Assembly (NCBI GenBank): GCA_958295665.1
Contig: OY282560.1
Span: 21,163,653-21,227,652 of the forward strand
DNA length: 64,000 nt
Direction of reading: 5' to 3'
DNA from: Tipula vernalis
Taxonomy: Eukaryota > Arthropoda > Insecta > Diptera > Tipulidae
Below, one piece after another: positions 1-12,039 of this stretch (position 1 is the stretch's first letter; every line of letters starts with the position of its first letter). Position numbers and translations under genes: made by a program. The notes beneath the pieces were generated by a model. That model saw only the letters and a program-made list of their open reading frames with translations, did no database searches and was not told the origin of the DNA.

Positions 1-286
1 ATTACCTGGCATCATATTTGGGGTTAATATTTTATTACACCAGCCAAATATGCCAGCGAATTTGCTTGTTATGTTTTGTGTAATATGTAGAGGTAGACAG
101 ACGACGATGACTTGATTTACAAAAATATTATTTTAAATTTATATTCGCAATGTATCATGGTTGATTCGGTTACTTTGATCTACACTATAACAATTGATCT
201 AAAGCAATTTGTTTAAAATTATTATCTACACCATTCATCTAAAAATAATTGATTTGAGAACAAATTTCGAATTTCACTAACCATTT

Positions 287-498
287 TGTAAGGATATTAT
301 ATTTTATAAACAAAATGAAACACGATGCTCCTGTTATATTAATCACTCCGTTCCATCACCGATATATTTATTTTTATTCTCTTATATCTATCCCTATGCG
401 CCATACCTTTCCATTTTTCCATATGGCTTTTTAACCCTACTACCCATCCCTATCAACCCAAATATTGCCTTTGCTTATTGTGTTTTTTTTCTCTTCCA
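287..498 (-). repeat. 3' LTR of the first gypsy element
   Basis: This copy begins TGTAAGGATATTAT and ends near CTCTTCCA. It matches the copy at 3743-4000 along its length but lacks a block of about 35 bases (the TTCTTTTCTTTTTATT part) that the other has, and its end has mutated from CTTACA. Because the element reads on the minus strand this is the downstream LTR. The inner edge is uncertain by a few bases. Confidence 0.8.
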
Positions 499-688
499 GC
501 TCGTCTATCCTGACATATATAGCGCCCTCGCTAATTTTTACATTATTTAACAAAACTATTTCATTACTTTACTTATTATCTAAATCTTATTGTTATATCT
601 AATTCATTAAATTACATCGAAAATATAAACAAAATATAATAACTGAACAACGGATATATGTCGTCATCTTAGTCCGAATTCACATATT

Positions 689-2303
689 CTATCTCGTATT
701 CGGTATCCAAGTACTCAACCTCTTCCACATTAGAATCATCTGTTCGTCTCCCTTCTTTCTGGAATATATTTTTATATTCCTCGCATCGTAAATTCCCTCA
801 AATGGCTTAGCCGTAACCTGATACCCCTCAATATCCCTGATCTCCCTCATTTTCGAAAAATAAAACTGTCTTCTGATCAGTTCACATACTTTCTCGACCT
901 CCAAATGACCCATCTTATCATGGTATTTCCAGATAACTGTTCCTATCATTCGTTCCGGTACCACCAACTGCAATCTATCCTTATCTCTCCTATAAACAAT
1001 GCCTTCATATCCCTTTAACCTCCCATCACTTATCCTTAACTTTATATTCCTTATATTCTCATCCTCTAGCTAACTTATATACATCTTCTCTTCAAATAAA
1101 TCTTTCTCATTCATTTCCAAATGGTATACTTTCATTCTACTTATGGCATCCAAATGTCTCATACGATCATCCTTACGATGTATTACTTCAAAGTCGTATT
1201 CTTCCAAAAATAAACCCCACCTGTCTATTTTGGCATTCAAATCCCGCTTTGCCAATGTTAAACGTAAAGCCTTGCAATCCGTTACTAATGTAAAATGTAT
1301 ACCAAATAAGTACGGTCTGAACCGTTTGATGGAATATACAACCGCCAGAGTTTCCAGCTCGAAACTGCAGCTTGGTCTCCGCATTGGTTGTCTTTCGGCT
1401 AAAATACATTATGGGATGAACCATCCTCTTTCTGCCTTTGCATTAACACAGTTCCATATCCTGACGCTGATGCGTCTGTATGTAACTGAGTCTCATTATC
1501 TACACAGTATATACCTAACACCGGCCTACTGATCAATAACTCTTTCAACCTAGAAAATGCTTCCCAATGTTCATCGCAAAACTCAAACACCTGACTCTTC
1601 ATTAAATCATATAACGCGGTGCCGCAACATTACTGTAACCTTGAATGAACTTCCTAAAATAACTCGTCATTCCTATAAATCTTTGTAACGCCTTACTATC
1701 TGCTGGAACTGGATAATTTTTTATTGTTTCGACATGCCCTTTGCTTAATGTGATCTGTGATCCCTTCACATTATATCCTAAATACTCGATTTCGGTTTTC
1801 AAAAACATACACTTAGTAATTTGCAACTCGATACTATTCCCTACTAAAACGCTAAACAGTTCCTTCAGAAATCGATAAATGCTCTTCTATATCCTCGGTG
1901 GCTATCAATATATCATCTATGAAAACCAATATTTTCTGACCGTCCGTAAGCTCTTTTAATACTAGCTGTATGTATTTTACAAAATGCGCGGGCGCATTTG
2001 TATACCCAAAGGGCAATTTGTTATACTCAAACTGACCCTCTTCTGTCACAAAAGGCGTATATTTCTTCGATGACTCCGTCAACCCACTTTGGGATTAGCT
2101 CTTATACATTTGTTTTCTTTTAACTTAATCTCCGCCTCATACTTGACTCCATCAGTCCTTACCTCCCCGTTCCTATAGTACCTTTCATACAAATCTAACA
2201 CCCTATCTTTATTACGGACTGTTTCCTCCGAATCCCCTATGTCAAGTTCTACACTACCTTCCAACAACATTAACGAATCCCCGCCTGCATATACCTGATT
2301 CAT
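689..2303 (-). pseudogene. gypsy pol remnant: partial RT, RNase H, integrase zinc domain
   Basis: Read from 2303 downwards, the segment gives a pre-RT linker, then an RT palm with the active-site string VFIDDILIA (around 1890-1930), the post-RT region (YFRKFIQGYSN), RNase H pieces (QLHTDASASGYG, FTLVTDCKALRL) and the integrase N-terminal HHCC start (YHDKMGHLEVEKV). The N-terminal half of RT is missing: the linker joins straight to sequence that should lie about 80 residues further on. The integrase catalytic core is also absent. At least four frame changes separate the pieces. The polyprotein would copy and integrate the element; this one cannot work. Confidence 0.85.
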
Positions 2304-2321
2304 GTGGTCATAAATTATAAA

Positions 2322-3068
2322 TTATAAGCACACCCCCCGAATGATCTTCACCGTCGATATGTGATTTATATTCAAAAAATCTCTTCCTACAATGACGTCA
2401 ATATCCATTGTTTCATCATCTACCACTAACAATTCGACTTTATAAACATTTTCTCCAGATATAATATTAGTTATCATCTTACCTAATATTTTTAAAATAC
2501 TATCATTTATCCCTGTCACCTTTAAACATTTATCTTGAGCTCCACTATCTCTACTTTGTTTAACAATATTTTCCTTAACAATACTCACAGCACTTCCTGA
2601 ATCGACCAGCACTGTTGTTGCCATCAATTTGCCGTTCACCTCCACTCTCGCCTGAATTTGACGCAGCTGATCTACTTCCATCTTTATATCGTCGATAATC
2701 GTTGTGACTTCTTGCACGTCGGCTTGCATTGCAACCTTATATATTCTTGGTTTCCCCTCCGCTGAATTCAATTTAACTCGACATTGCTCCTTGTTGTGAC
2801 CAATTTTATTACACTGGCTGCATACTGGTTTCTTTAGCGGCTTTGGACATTTACTTGCTATATGACCCTTCTCATGACAATTGTAACACTGACACCTTAA
2901 TTCCTTATTGTCTTCTTTATTCGTGTCTCGAAACCCTTCTTTCAGATGTTTGTATACGTCCGAATTTACCGGTTTAGACTCGCGCTCCTCATTTCGATTC
3001 ATCCGCAAATACCATTCGATTTGCTGTTTCAACTGCTCCAAGCTATCTATGCGTATCGTTTTCAACAC
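2322..3068 (-). pseudogene. gypsy gag nucleocapsid and protease segment
   Basis: One open frame of 248 residues. Two CCHC zinc knuckles follow one another at about residues 59-72 (CYNCHEKGHIASKC) and 83-96 (CSQCNKIGHNKEQC), as expected for the RNA-binding end of Gag. Downstream, VLVDSGSAVSIV near residue 155 is the aspartic protease active site (DSG), and VIVGRDFL near residue 228 fits the protease C-terminal ILGRDFL motif. Gag and protease are fused in one frame here. The frame opens without a start codon of its own; it continues gag lying upstream (3069-3670), from which it is separated by stops. Confidence 0.85.
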
Positions 3069-3670
3069 ATTGCCTAATTTATGCTCATTTATTCCTTGAA
3101 TTATATAATAGATGACATTTTATTCATTAATATATTTTTTTGCTACTGCACACATCTCAAAAAAAATAATCCACCAATCCTTGCTCTCTATTTCTAACCT
3201 TTTTTCTTAATATCTCATGTAACTCAGCCTCGCTTTTCCTTGACTTAAAATTTTTAATCAAAGCTTCTTTAAACGGGTCCCAACTTATGTCCTTCTCGAT
3301 AGTCTCGTTCCATTTCCCGGCATACGCTTTCATCTTACTCCGCGATGCTAGAATAATTACATTCTGATCTATCCTGTGTATTTCCATCAACTTTTCCACT
3401 TGATGAGCCCATTGCTCTGATGTCAACCCACTCTCATCCGTAGGATCGAATGTTGGCAATATTTCGATTACATCCCGAGTCGAAAACCGCGTGCTTCCTA
3501 AATCAACCTTCCGCTACTCTTCCGTGCATACCTTTCCGCTACTCTTCCGTGCATCATTCATCATATCCCGTAGCAGCCACTCTAATAATTCCTCTCTTTT
3601 TCCTCGCAGCGTTAAGACCACGCGATGCTAATTCTTTTTTTAGTTCACTCACATTTAATTTATCTGCCAT
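3069..3670 (-). pseudogene. gypsy gag N-terminal part with a SAP-like motif
   Basis: The likely start codon is at 3670 (MADKLNVSELKKELASRG). The first 40 residues alternate hydrophobic and charged residues in the pattern of a SAP DNA/RNA-binding helix pair, L-x-V-x-E-L-K-x-x-L-x-x-R-G-L, continuing after a frameshift near 3600 as EELLEWLLRDMMNDARKS. An open frame from 3459 to 3157 then gives an insect gypsy Gag core (MPTFDPTDESGLTSEQWAHQ). The frame breaks again before the nucleocapsid part. A SAP motif at a Gag N-terminus is unusual but I recall it from other insect retroelement relatives; the assignment rests on the motif alone. Confidence 0.65.
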
Positions 3671-3742
3671 CTTTTCTACTATCACTTTTTCCACTTATTT
3701 ATAACAATATCCCACTATTTTATTATTATCCCACTTCTGAAC

Positions 3743-4000
3743 TGTAAGGATATTATTTTTATTATCTTTTATAAACAAAATAAAACACGATGCTCCTGTT
3801 ATTTTAATATTCTTTTCTTTTTATTATTTCTTATTGCTGTTACACACTCCGTTCCAACACGGATATATTTATTTTTATTCTCTTATATTTATCCCTATGC
3901 GCCATACCTTTCCAGTTTTCCATATGGCTTTTTAACCCTACTACCCATCCCTATCAACACCTCTTGCCTTTGCTTATTGTGTGTTTTTTTTTCTCTTACA
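3743..4000 (-). repeat. 5' LTR of the first gypsy element
   Basis: It begins TGTAAGGATATTATTT and ends TTTCTCTTACA, so the termini form the inverted TGTAAG/CTTACA pair typical of LTRs. It is 258 bp and carries an insertion or retained block missing from the copy at 287-498. On the minus strand it precedes gag, as a 5' LTR should. Confidence 0.85.
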
Positions 4001-5427
4001 ATTTGAATAAAAGTATGTATCATCAATTATTTACAAAAGAGAATAAAATTTAGAATTGTCGGAGGTAATGCCTTTGATGATTCAACCTGCTGAAGGGTCG
4101 CTTTATAAAAAAAGTCCCAAGAAATCTAGGAGCCGGTTTCAGTAAACATGTCGGGAATATAGAAGGCAAATATAGTAATTCTAAGAACTGACTGATTTCA
4201 GGATTTAATTGTTTTTTTTTTATATTTCGCAAACTAGAATCATTTTTGATGATTTGTTCATTTGGTTTTAGATGATTTGTTTTAAGTAAAAGTGTTGTAA
4301 ACTGTTTTAGATAAAAATAAAATCCGTTTCCCATCATCTTTACTTATTAGATATGCGTTTTATTAATTTATTCTGTCATTAAATTGTTATAATTTTTTAC
4401 GCGGTATTATTGCTAGTATTACATTTGAGAAAGGTACTCAAATTTTCCGTGTTTTTTTTTAAATTGTATTTGGGAAGTAAATCACTGTATAAACTAAACG
4501 TAGGTAGGTATTATTACCAAAAACCAGCAAATTTAAACTTGCATAGGTTTGTATTATTTGTTTAAAAAAAACACTTTTTTAAATTGAACTGAAAAAAATA
4601 GTTAAAATATTTTACCTCTTTTCCTTCGAGAGACGAAGTATTTTAATTTCGACGAAATCTGATCAATCTTTTTGGACGATATTGCTTTGTAAAAGAATTT
4701 AATTAATATGATCTTCAGAATAATGTATTCGTTGGTTTCCCTTTTGGTACAAGTTGGTCAGAGATTTTTACGTTACCATTTCTAAAATTATTTTACAAAG
4801 AAGAATCATTTTACGTTTCAATTTTGAAAAATTTAGTAGACCTAGTTTTTTGAGATCTTACTGGCCCATACAGGCGGCGGGCCAGACATAGCTTTATTCC
4901 TCTGCCTTTTCTCTGAATCATGGCTGTCAAAATGTTGCTGAATTGATCTCAAATCAGCTTTTCTTTAACGGCCAACTTATGAAATTCCCTTTTTAAATCG
5001 TAATTTCGTTTTATAAACCTATTTGTCTTTCAAACAAGGTTTACTCCTAGTACAAGACACTGAATTAATTAAAAAACACGCAAAAAGCTCATCATAATCT
5101 TAATTGCGATATTAAATAAACGATTTTTTTACAAATCGGTCGTACATAATTCAGATTAAATTTGTGAGCTTTTTAATTGAGGTACAATTTCAAACTAGAT
5201 GGAAACTGTTTTAAGTTGAGGTTCAGGTTGAAATGTTAAGTTTCGTAAAAGTATTTTTTAATTTCAATCAAATCACGAAAATCGAGTTTAATTCAAATTG
5301 GAGATATTTTGTAATTTTGCTCTAACTCTTGAAAACAAGTAGGTACACTATTTGCAGGAACCTCATTTTTTGCCTAAAATCCTCGCCTAATATTTCTCGA
5401 TGACCAGTACGATTTTATACAGATTAA
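4001..5427. other. AT-rich non-coding stretch
   Basis: No coding pattern. An open frame on the minus strand at 4050-4337 is not like any protein I know. The block around 4296-4336 (AAACTGTTTTAGATAAAAAT then TTTCCCAT) recurs at about 25255-25292, so part of it is a dispersed repeat. A GC-rich near-palindrome, GGCCCATACAGG...GGGCC, lies near 4863-4885. Confidence 0.5.
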
Positions 5428-5817
5428 CACCCCAATTATCGAAGTCGTGTCACGTCACATTAGATGACTAAAGTCACGTCACATAAATATTCCTATTGAA
5501 GTCGTTTCTTATGTCTCAAGTCACTTGAAACGACTGATGTCACAAAAAATTTTCAAGTGACAAGTATGTGACTATGCAGTTTTCTGATGAATTTATTTAA
5601 TAAATACGCTTTACAAATAATTATAAAATTTATTACAATATTATTTGTTTACAAATTTATTGTTCAGGTTTCAAAAATCATTAGTATTTCCTGATATACT
5701 GTATCTTTAGTTACAGAAGTATCCGCTTCAATCGACTTCAACAACATGAATTTTTATGCGACGTGACACGACTATAGTCACGTCGCCTGAAGTGACACGA
5801 CTTCGGCAATTGGGGTG
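5428..5817. mobile_element. MITE, PIF/Harbinger-type (CACCCCAATT ends)
   Basis: The ends are inverted copies: CACCCCAATTATCGAAGTCG at 5428 and its counterpart CGACTTCGGCAATTGGGGTG finishing at 5817, extending inward through TGTCAC-type sequence. TAA is present on both sides (5425-5427 and 5818-5820), a 3-bp target duplication as made by PIF/Harbinger transposases. The 390-bp interior has no open frame of interest but has repeated GTCAC/GTGAC motifs. A sibling copy lies at 11671-12036. Confidence 0.8.
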
Positions 5818-5820
5818 TAA

Positions 5821-6829
5821 AATGGTTATCAAAAACAATTCGGGTTTAAATTTTGTAATATGGTCGCACGACTTGGATTGGTGAGGCCAGTCGTTCGGTG
5901 TGGTGAGAACCATACTAAGGTTATTAATCTATGGAGATACTAATTGAAATGTAGTAACAACTGGATTTTTTCTGTCTTGGACAGAATATAATACCATTTT
6001 TCAAACAGTCTATCCAGTTTTCATTTATTTTGCTAACGTTTATTGATCAATCTTGATGAAAATTCGTTCAGCTACTCCTTCATCGTACTCGCAAACGAAG
6101 TACAGATCACGATTCGTAACATGTGCTCATCAAATCTAGTAATCTAGATATTTTTTGTTTAGACGTCTTCATCTGATGTATTGGAAGATGAGTTCGAACC
6201 ATATATCAAACTGGCTTTCAAACTTTCCATTTAGACCAGACTTGAGATCCAGTACCAGACTTAGAGGAATTTACGTTTGATAAAAATAAATTTAAAACTT
6301 GGTGAAATTGAATTAAACTACACCCCACATTTATGAAATTTGAGAACATTCAATACTACATAAAATCTGACAGATAGAACAAATTTTCAACTTCTTTGAT
6401 TGATCAATGAAAGTTTAGCTGAAATCGAAATCGAGAGTAGCTTTCAAATTTTCCATGTAGATACTTACACGAATAAAGATTTATTATCTACTGCTTAAAT
6501 GTCGTATTACATTACATTTCAAACTTTAGAACAAATTTGAACTAATCTCAAAATTCAAGTCACAATTATTCAGAGTTGTTTATGGTTCGTTCAACCCAAA
6601 CTCAGAAGTTATAATCAAACGACAATCAAGTTTGATAAAATTAAATACCGAACAACTGAAGTGATTAATTTAAATTAGGTTGAAGAACCAAATTGTCTAA
6701 ACTTCCATTTGAAGGTTTGAAATAATATTAGTTAAGAATTTAATTGGTCTGTCTGTAATAAGTTGATTTTTCGGCATTTTTTTATTTTCAGTAGATATAT
6801 TATGAGCGATTGGCCTCTGTATTTTTCTG
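5821..6829. other. AT-rich non-coding stretch
   Basis: I see no coding signal, repeat array or RNA gene here. It ends where the gypsy remnant at 6830 begins. Confidence 0.5.
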
Positions 6830-7665
6830 ATTTACCAAATCGAAAATATTTTGAAATCCCCGCACAATCGTAGTGTACCATTTGATTTCATAACAGGTAC
6901 CAACGGAGTTGCCCATTCACTGTGACTGACCTTTTCTAAAACTCCGTTTTGAACCAGACTATCAATTTCTTATTCTACGACCGATGTTATAGCAAAAGGA
7001 ATTTGCCTTGCTTTATAGAAAACCGGTATGCACCCCTCTTTTAAATTTAGATTAGCCTGCATTCTCTCAATTTTCCCTATAGATATACCATACATATAAA
7101 TCAGAGAAAACCAAATCAAATTTGTTTAATAAATTTGTAACTCGAATATCATGTACCTTCACAGAAATAGTACTAACGGTTTCTACATTTAAAATTTTGT
7201 TTCAATCACAACTTAGTTTACGCATCCACTCGCGCCCTAATAATGCATGTCGATTTGTCTTTACGATATATAATGGTAAACGTATATCAATGCTACCATT
7301 TTTTACACTAACGTCTATAACTCCTACAACATCAAGACTATTTCCACAATACGTCACCAACCCAACATCCGTAGACAGAATCTCCAGTTCAGGAAAAACT
7401 TACTTTTTTCTTTCAAACTCATAATTGAGACAGGGCTTCCTGTATCAACCTCGAATTTAATTTCTAACGCGTTAACTTTTATATCCAGCCATACCTTTGA
7501 ATCATGTACGTTACAATTATCAATTTTAAAAATTTCGAGATCATTTACGTTAACTACTAGTTTATCGCTATTAGAATCAATTTCTATTAAATTCGTATGC
7601 TTTGTTTGTTTTAATTTAGTACATACGGACACTAAATGCCCTACTTTTTTACAAAATGGACACAA
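6830..7665 (-). pseudogene. gypsy protease and RT N-terminus remnant
   Basis: From 7665 downwards the frame gives a CCHC knuckle (CPFCKKVGHLVSVC), then an aspartic protease with FEVDTGSPVSIMS near 7440 and, after a frameshift, the closing motif ALLGREWMRKL near 7210-7240. From about 7060 to 6836 the RT N-terminal region follows (ARQIPFAITSVVE, a stop, then [19 protein letters not shown]). The element stops abruptly just after the first RT motif. The wording of the RT piece is very close to the gypsy copy at 15.5 kb, so the two probably belong to one clade (Mag-like). Inactive. Confidence 0.8.
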
Positions 7666-8120
7666 TTATTTGCTAAATGAGTTTTTAACCCACATCTATA
7701 ACAGCTCAACTTATTTTGCATAGAACTACTAATTATATTTTTATTTTGATTTGTATACCTGACGTGCTGGGTCCATTTCCTTTATTATTTTTGTTATTAA
7801 ATTTTTGATTTATTTTACCCTCATTTGAATTCACGAAGTTGACTGTATTTGAATGTCTGTGTAGTTGTGCTGCATCCCTTGATGACAATTCCAGTGCCGT
7901 CGCAAGTTCAACTGCCTTTTCCAAATCCAACGTTCTCGATTCAAGTAGTCGTCCTTGTATACGCTCGCTCCTTAAACCGAAAACAAATTGATTTCGGAGA
8001 GCTATTTTCAAATAGTCCCCACAGTTACAATTAATTGCCAACCGCCGTAGCCCAGATAAAAATTCTTGTATCGTTTCACCCTCTTTTTGTATACGAAGTT
8101 CATCTGTAATTTTCCATTAT
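7666..8120 (-). pseudogene. gypsy gag remnant
   Basis: Read from about 8120, the minus strand gives LRIQKEGETIQEFLSGLRRL and then an open frame to 7733 with NQFVFGLRSERIQGRLLES, a signature of Gag from K02A2.6/Mag-type gypsy elements. After a low-complexity Asn/Lys-rich linker comes a first zinc knuckle (CYRCGLKTHLANNC, near 7665-7705), which is one frame away from the second knuckle in the neighbouring protease segment. Upstream of 8120 the similarity is lost and no LTR is recognisable. Confidence 0.75.
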
Positions 8121-11100
8121 TTCTAATGGTGTCACCTTTATTGAAAACCGTACCTGGAACCTAATATTAAAGTGCCGGTGCTGATTTTTTTGGATGCGTT
8201 TCACGTACACCATATATAATAAATCACTCGTTATGAAACGCCGCCTAAAATACCCTGAGATAACTCTTACACTACATGTCCACATTTGCAGCGTTCCATT
8301 TATCGTTACAAATTACTTACCAGTACTTCTGAGTAAACGCGCAATTAGTCGTGCTAAATTTATGTGTAGTTTTTGAATTTATGGCAGGATAAATAATTTT
8401 ACAACTTGCCATATTGTACGTTAATTTTATTAATTTAAATTTTTTTGTTCGGGTTAACTAATTATTGAAAGTTTTTCGTGAAACCCAAATTCTACATGAC
8501 AGAATTTTTTACCACTGTTAAATCAATTTTGGTGTAATTTTCTTGAATTCGGTTTACCTTTTTTTGTCAATGAGAGTTTTTGCTATATTGTGCCTCTAGC
8601 ATCTACTGTATAATGTTACCACAATGATGATTAGACCAGTTTTCATGTTATTGCGTATACTAAGGAGAACTGCGGTTTACACTTTCGTTGTAACATGTTT
8701 TATTTTATACGTTAATGGTTTTTGAATGAACTTTAAGAATTTGTCAAAATTAAAGAAAAATTGGAACTTAAAAATTGATTTGGCTCAAAATATTTTTGTT
8801 TAATTTGATTTAACCCCAATGGAACACGGATTATATGTTCGCATCTCAACCCTTAAAAACCGAATCTTCTATGGCTGCATTCAGTATTAAATTACTTTCT
8901 TCTTTCTAACTTGGAAAATCTTAATGGACCGCGGGTATAAGAATGCTTGTGGATCTGCATCAGCCTACCTCTACCATTAATTTTTATTACTCGTTTATAC
9001 TAAATAAATTGTTTGAAAATTTTGCCTTTTAATTAATTATGCGTTAAAAATTTATAAAATAATCGTACACATATACAATAAAATAATTATACAATTTATT
9101 CAAATTAACAATTTATTTTAAATAAATATTATAAAATATAATACATACATAATCTGTGTTAGACGAGGTTTTTTAATTAATTATGAATTTATTAATTAAA
9201 TTGATTTTTTTCTTGTGATACACCTAATTTAATTAAGTAAATGAAGAATGAATGAATTAAATAAGTCACACAATTTAATTTTAAATTTTCTCTTTCCAAT
9301 AAAAAAAAAAACAGTTAATTTTTAAAAGTAATATAAAATTAAACTAATTTTAATTAAAAAATATTTTTTTATAAAATATAATATCGAAAATATACATAAT
9401 TAATTAATTATTTAAATATACGTAGAAATCAAAGTAATAAGACAAATATACACGTTTAAGATGATATAAGAATAAGATTTTATGTACTAAGTAGTTAATG
9501 AAAATATTTAAATTTTAATTTTAAGTCTAAATTAATTTGCGTAATAAAATAAGGTGGCATTAATAAATTTGTGATTTTTTGTTTGCATCTCTTAATTTAA
9601 ATAGTGATTGTGTTTTTTGTATTTTAATATAATACCCTGCCATAATCGATTTTTAACTATTTTAAAATATTTACTGACAATATTACTGTGTTATTCTGTA
9701 AGACGAGCTATATACATACATATATAAAAATTTATCTAAATCTAATAAAGAAAATTATTAATTAATATCATAAACATAAGGCCAAAACTAATACGTTCTG
9801 CGTTTTAGGCCAATTTTAAAATTTATTCACCCGTTCTATGTTTGCAAATTGGTGAAAATCTGATTTTTTTTTTTTTGTAAATACAATATTTTAAATAATA
9901 AAATCCCACAAATTGTCAAAAAAAAAAAAAAGCGAACAATCACTATAAATATATTACAAATAATCAGAAGAGATATTTTCTCGTGCATTTCTATGGCATT
10001 TAAATGCATAAATTTGAAAAATAAAAAAAGACGCAAAACTAAATTCTGCGCCAAACTTCATTAGAGACAACCCATTTACGAGTAATTCGTACGCTAAGCA
10101 CATTGCGAGGAACTAAGTTCTTTCTAAGGTACTTAGAAGAGTCTTAGTAGCTTCTCGGAGCATTCTTTCACCATTCGAGCAGAAGAGTAACATTTCACAT
10201 CACAACTTTTGATTTAAATGAGAGACACCAGTTTCTAGTTCTATTTTGATATTGTGGAGTGAAATTTCTTTAGTCCTATCGAGTAATGGCAGCTAATAAG
10301 CCTAAGGTTACATTTAATTTCTGATGAAAATGACCGGTGACATAATTCATTGGCCAATGTTTAATTATAAAGGATCTCTATTGGCAAAGTTAATTAGAAA
10401 CTTTCACGTGGCATATTTTACTTTGTGGAACAAATATATTTTGCACTTTGTAATAAATGCAAGGTGTAATAAGTGAAAAGTTAAGTTGATTTTATTGACT
10501 AGAGCCCAGTTCAAAAATATTAGGTTATTTGAGTCATTTTCGTTGGAGGATTTCTGATGAACGTGATGGTAAAACTGTAAGATGATAGCAGCAGTCAGAT
10601 TATTAGAACGGAGTACCAAATACACTCAAACAAAGTAGAAGTTGGTGCTCTTTTATCACAATTGCTGTATTCTTTAATACGATTTTAAATTTAAATCCAT
10701 TGAGTACAAAAAACAAAATTGCAAGACTTATGGAAGTAGGATTTTTTGCAATGCAATGTAGTGAGTTTTCCGTCGTGTAAAATAATTCTTTGAATCGTTT
10801 TTTCTAAGCTACTTGTAACTATATAGTAACCTTAAATACTTTTTATAGCTTTGAGAAAATGATTTAATCGAGCTAAAATTTCTTACATGTGTGAGGGTTA
10901 TTAGTTCATACAATTCTAATTTCAAATTTAAAGTCAAATTAGACTGATGAGGAATTACGCTTTCCGCTGTAACTAATCCTTCCTGGAAAAATCTTCCCAC
11001 GAAAATTTCCATTTCTCAGTCAATTCAAAATGGTAAACCCAAATTCAATATTTGTAAATGTAATAATGTAACGTTTCACGGGTGTTCATGGAATTTTGAA

Positions 11101-11670
11101 AGGATAATTCTGAAAAGTTTTCTTCAAATTTTGCATTCAAATTCAGCAGGAAGACTAATGCTGTGTTAACTTTAACATATCTTTTACGAGTAAGTACTCA
11201 TATCGATTAGATTGAAAATATGAAACACAGACATATTACTGATAGGATGACTAGACATTCTCTAGTTTCCAGATATTTTAGAACATCCATCCATATATTC
11301 GATTCCATCCTATTTTTTTAGTGTGTTTTGCCCAGCAATAGATAAACGTTGTTAATATTACGAGCGTATAGTGATGTTGACGGGGAATCTGCAAAAGCTT
11401 TGAAGAATTTTGTTTCTGGCTGAAATATGTTAATAGGTATATTTGGAAAAGAGTAAGATAATTAGGGAAGCCTATTAGCATTAGTGAACCGTTTAAGAGA
11501 CGAATTGAAAAAAAAATCGTCAAAACTTAATGAAATTAAAAAAAAACGACAGACCAGATCTGAAGCTTTTAACTTTATCAATGTGTGTTTTGATAATTTG
11601 TCGATAGAGTCGAAATATCCTTCTCGACTATATTCCTAAAGATTGGTATAGACTGGATACCGAAGACATA
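8121..11670. other. long AT-rich intergenic or intronic stretch
   Basis: Between 9000 and 9800 the sequence is almost purely A and T with many short ATTAAT-type runs. Open frames here are short and low in complexity. I see no exon, RNA gene or repeat element with clear ends. Confidence 0.5.
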
Positions 11671-12036
11671 CACCCCAATTCCCATAGTCGTGTCATTTCA
11701 GACGGCGTGACTTCAGTCACGTCACGTCGCTTGAAAGTTGGTATTCTTGAAGTCGGTTCAAGTGACACGACTGTAACTATAAAGACGTCGGCCAAATTAC
11801 AAATAAAATCGTTTTAGAGCAAAAAAGTACGCAATTAAAAACATTTAAAAAAAAATATTAGGACAAAAATTTCGCCCTTCCATTTTGTTGTAGTCGCCTG
11901 TCACTTACAAAATTCAAGTGACGTCTGTCGTATAAAGTGACTTTAGGCGTAACAAACGACTAAGAGAATGGGAAAATTGATGTGACGTGACTATAATCAT
12001 GAAAAATGACGTGATACGACTATGGGAATTGGGGTG
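11671..12036. mobile_element. MITE, PIF/Harbinger-type, sibling of the 5.4-kb copy
   Basis: The ends are CACCCCAATTCCCATAGTCG and its inverted match CGACTATGGGAATTGGGGTG. ATA flanks both sides (11668-11670 and 12037-12039), a 3-bp duplication. The terminal 10 bases and the following GTCGTGTCA motif are shared with the element at 5428-5817, while the interiors have diverged. There is no coding capacity. Confidence 0.8.
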
Positions 12037-12039
12037 ATA

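Larger units (their letters stand above)
287..4000 (-). mobile_element. Ty3/gypsy LTR retrotransposon, internally deleted copy
   Basis: The two ends carry the same sequence: TGTAAGGATATTAT begins at 287 and at 3743, and both copies continue with matching blocks such as AACACGATGCTCCTGTTAT or its close variant. The outer ends are TGTAAG and CTTACA. The base string ATTT sits at 283-286 and 4001-4004 and looks like a 4-bp target duplication. Inside, reading on the minus strand, come gag, protease, reverse transcriptase, RNase H and the start of integrase, which is the gypsy order. At about 3.7 kb it is shorter than a complete gypsy element, because RT and integrase parts are missing. Several frameshifts and stops make it non-autonomous. 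Confidence 0.9.
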
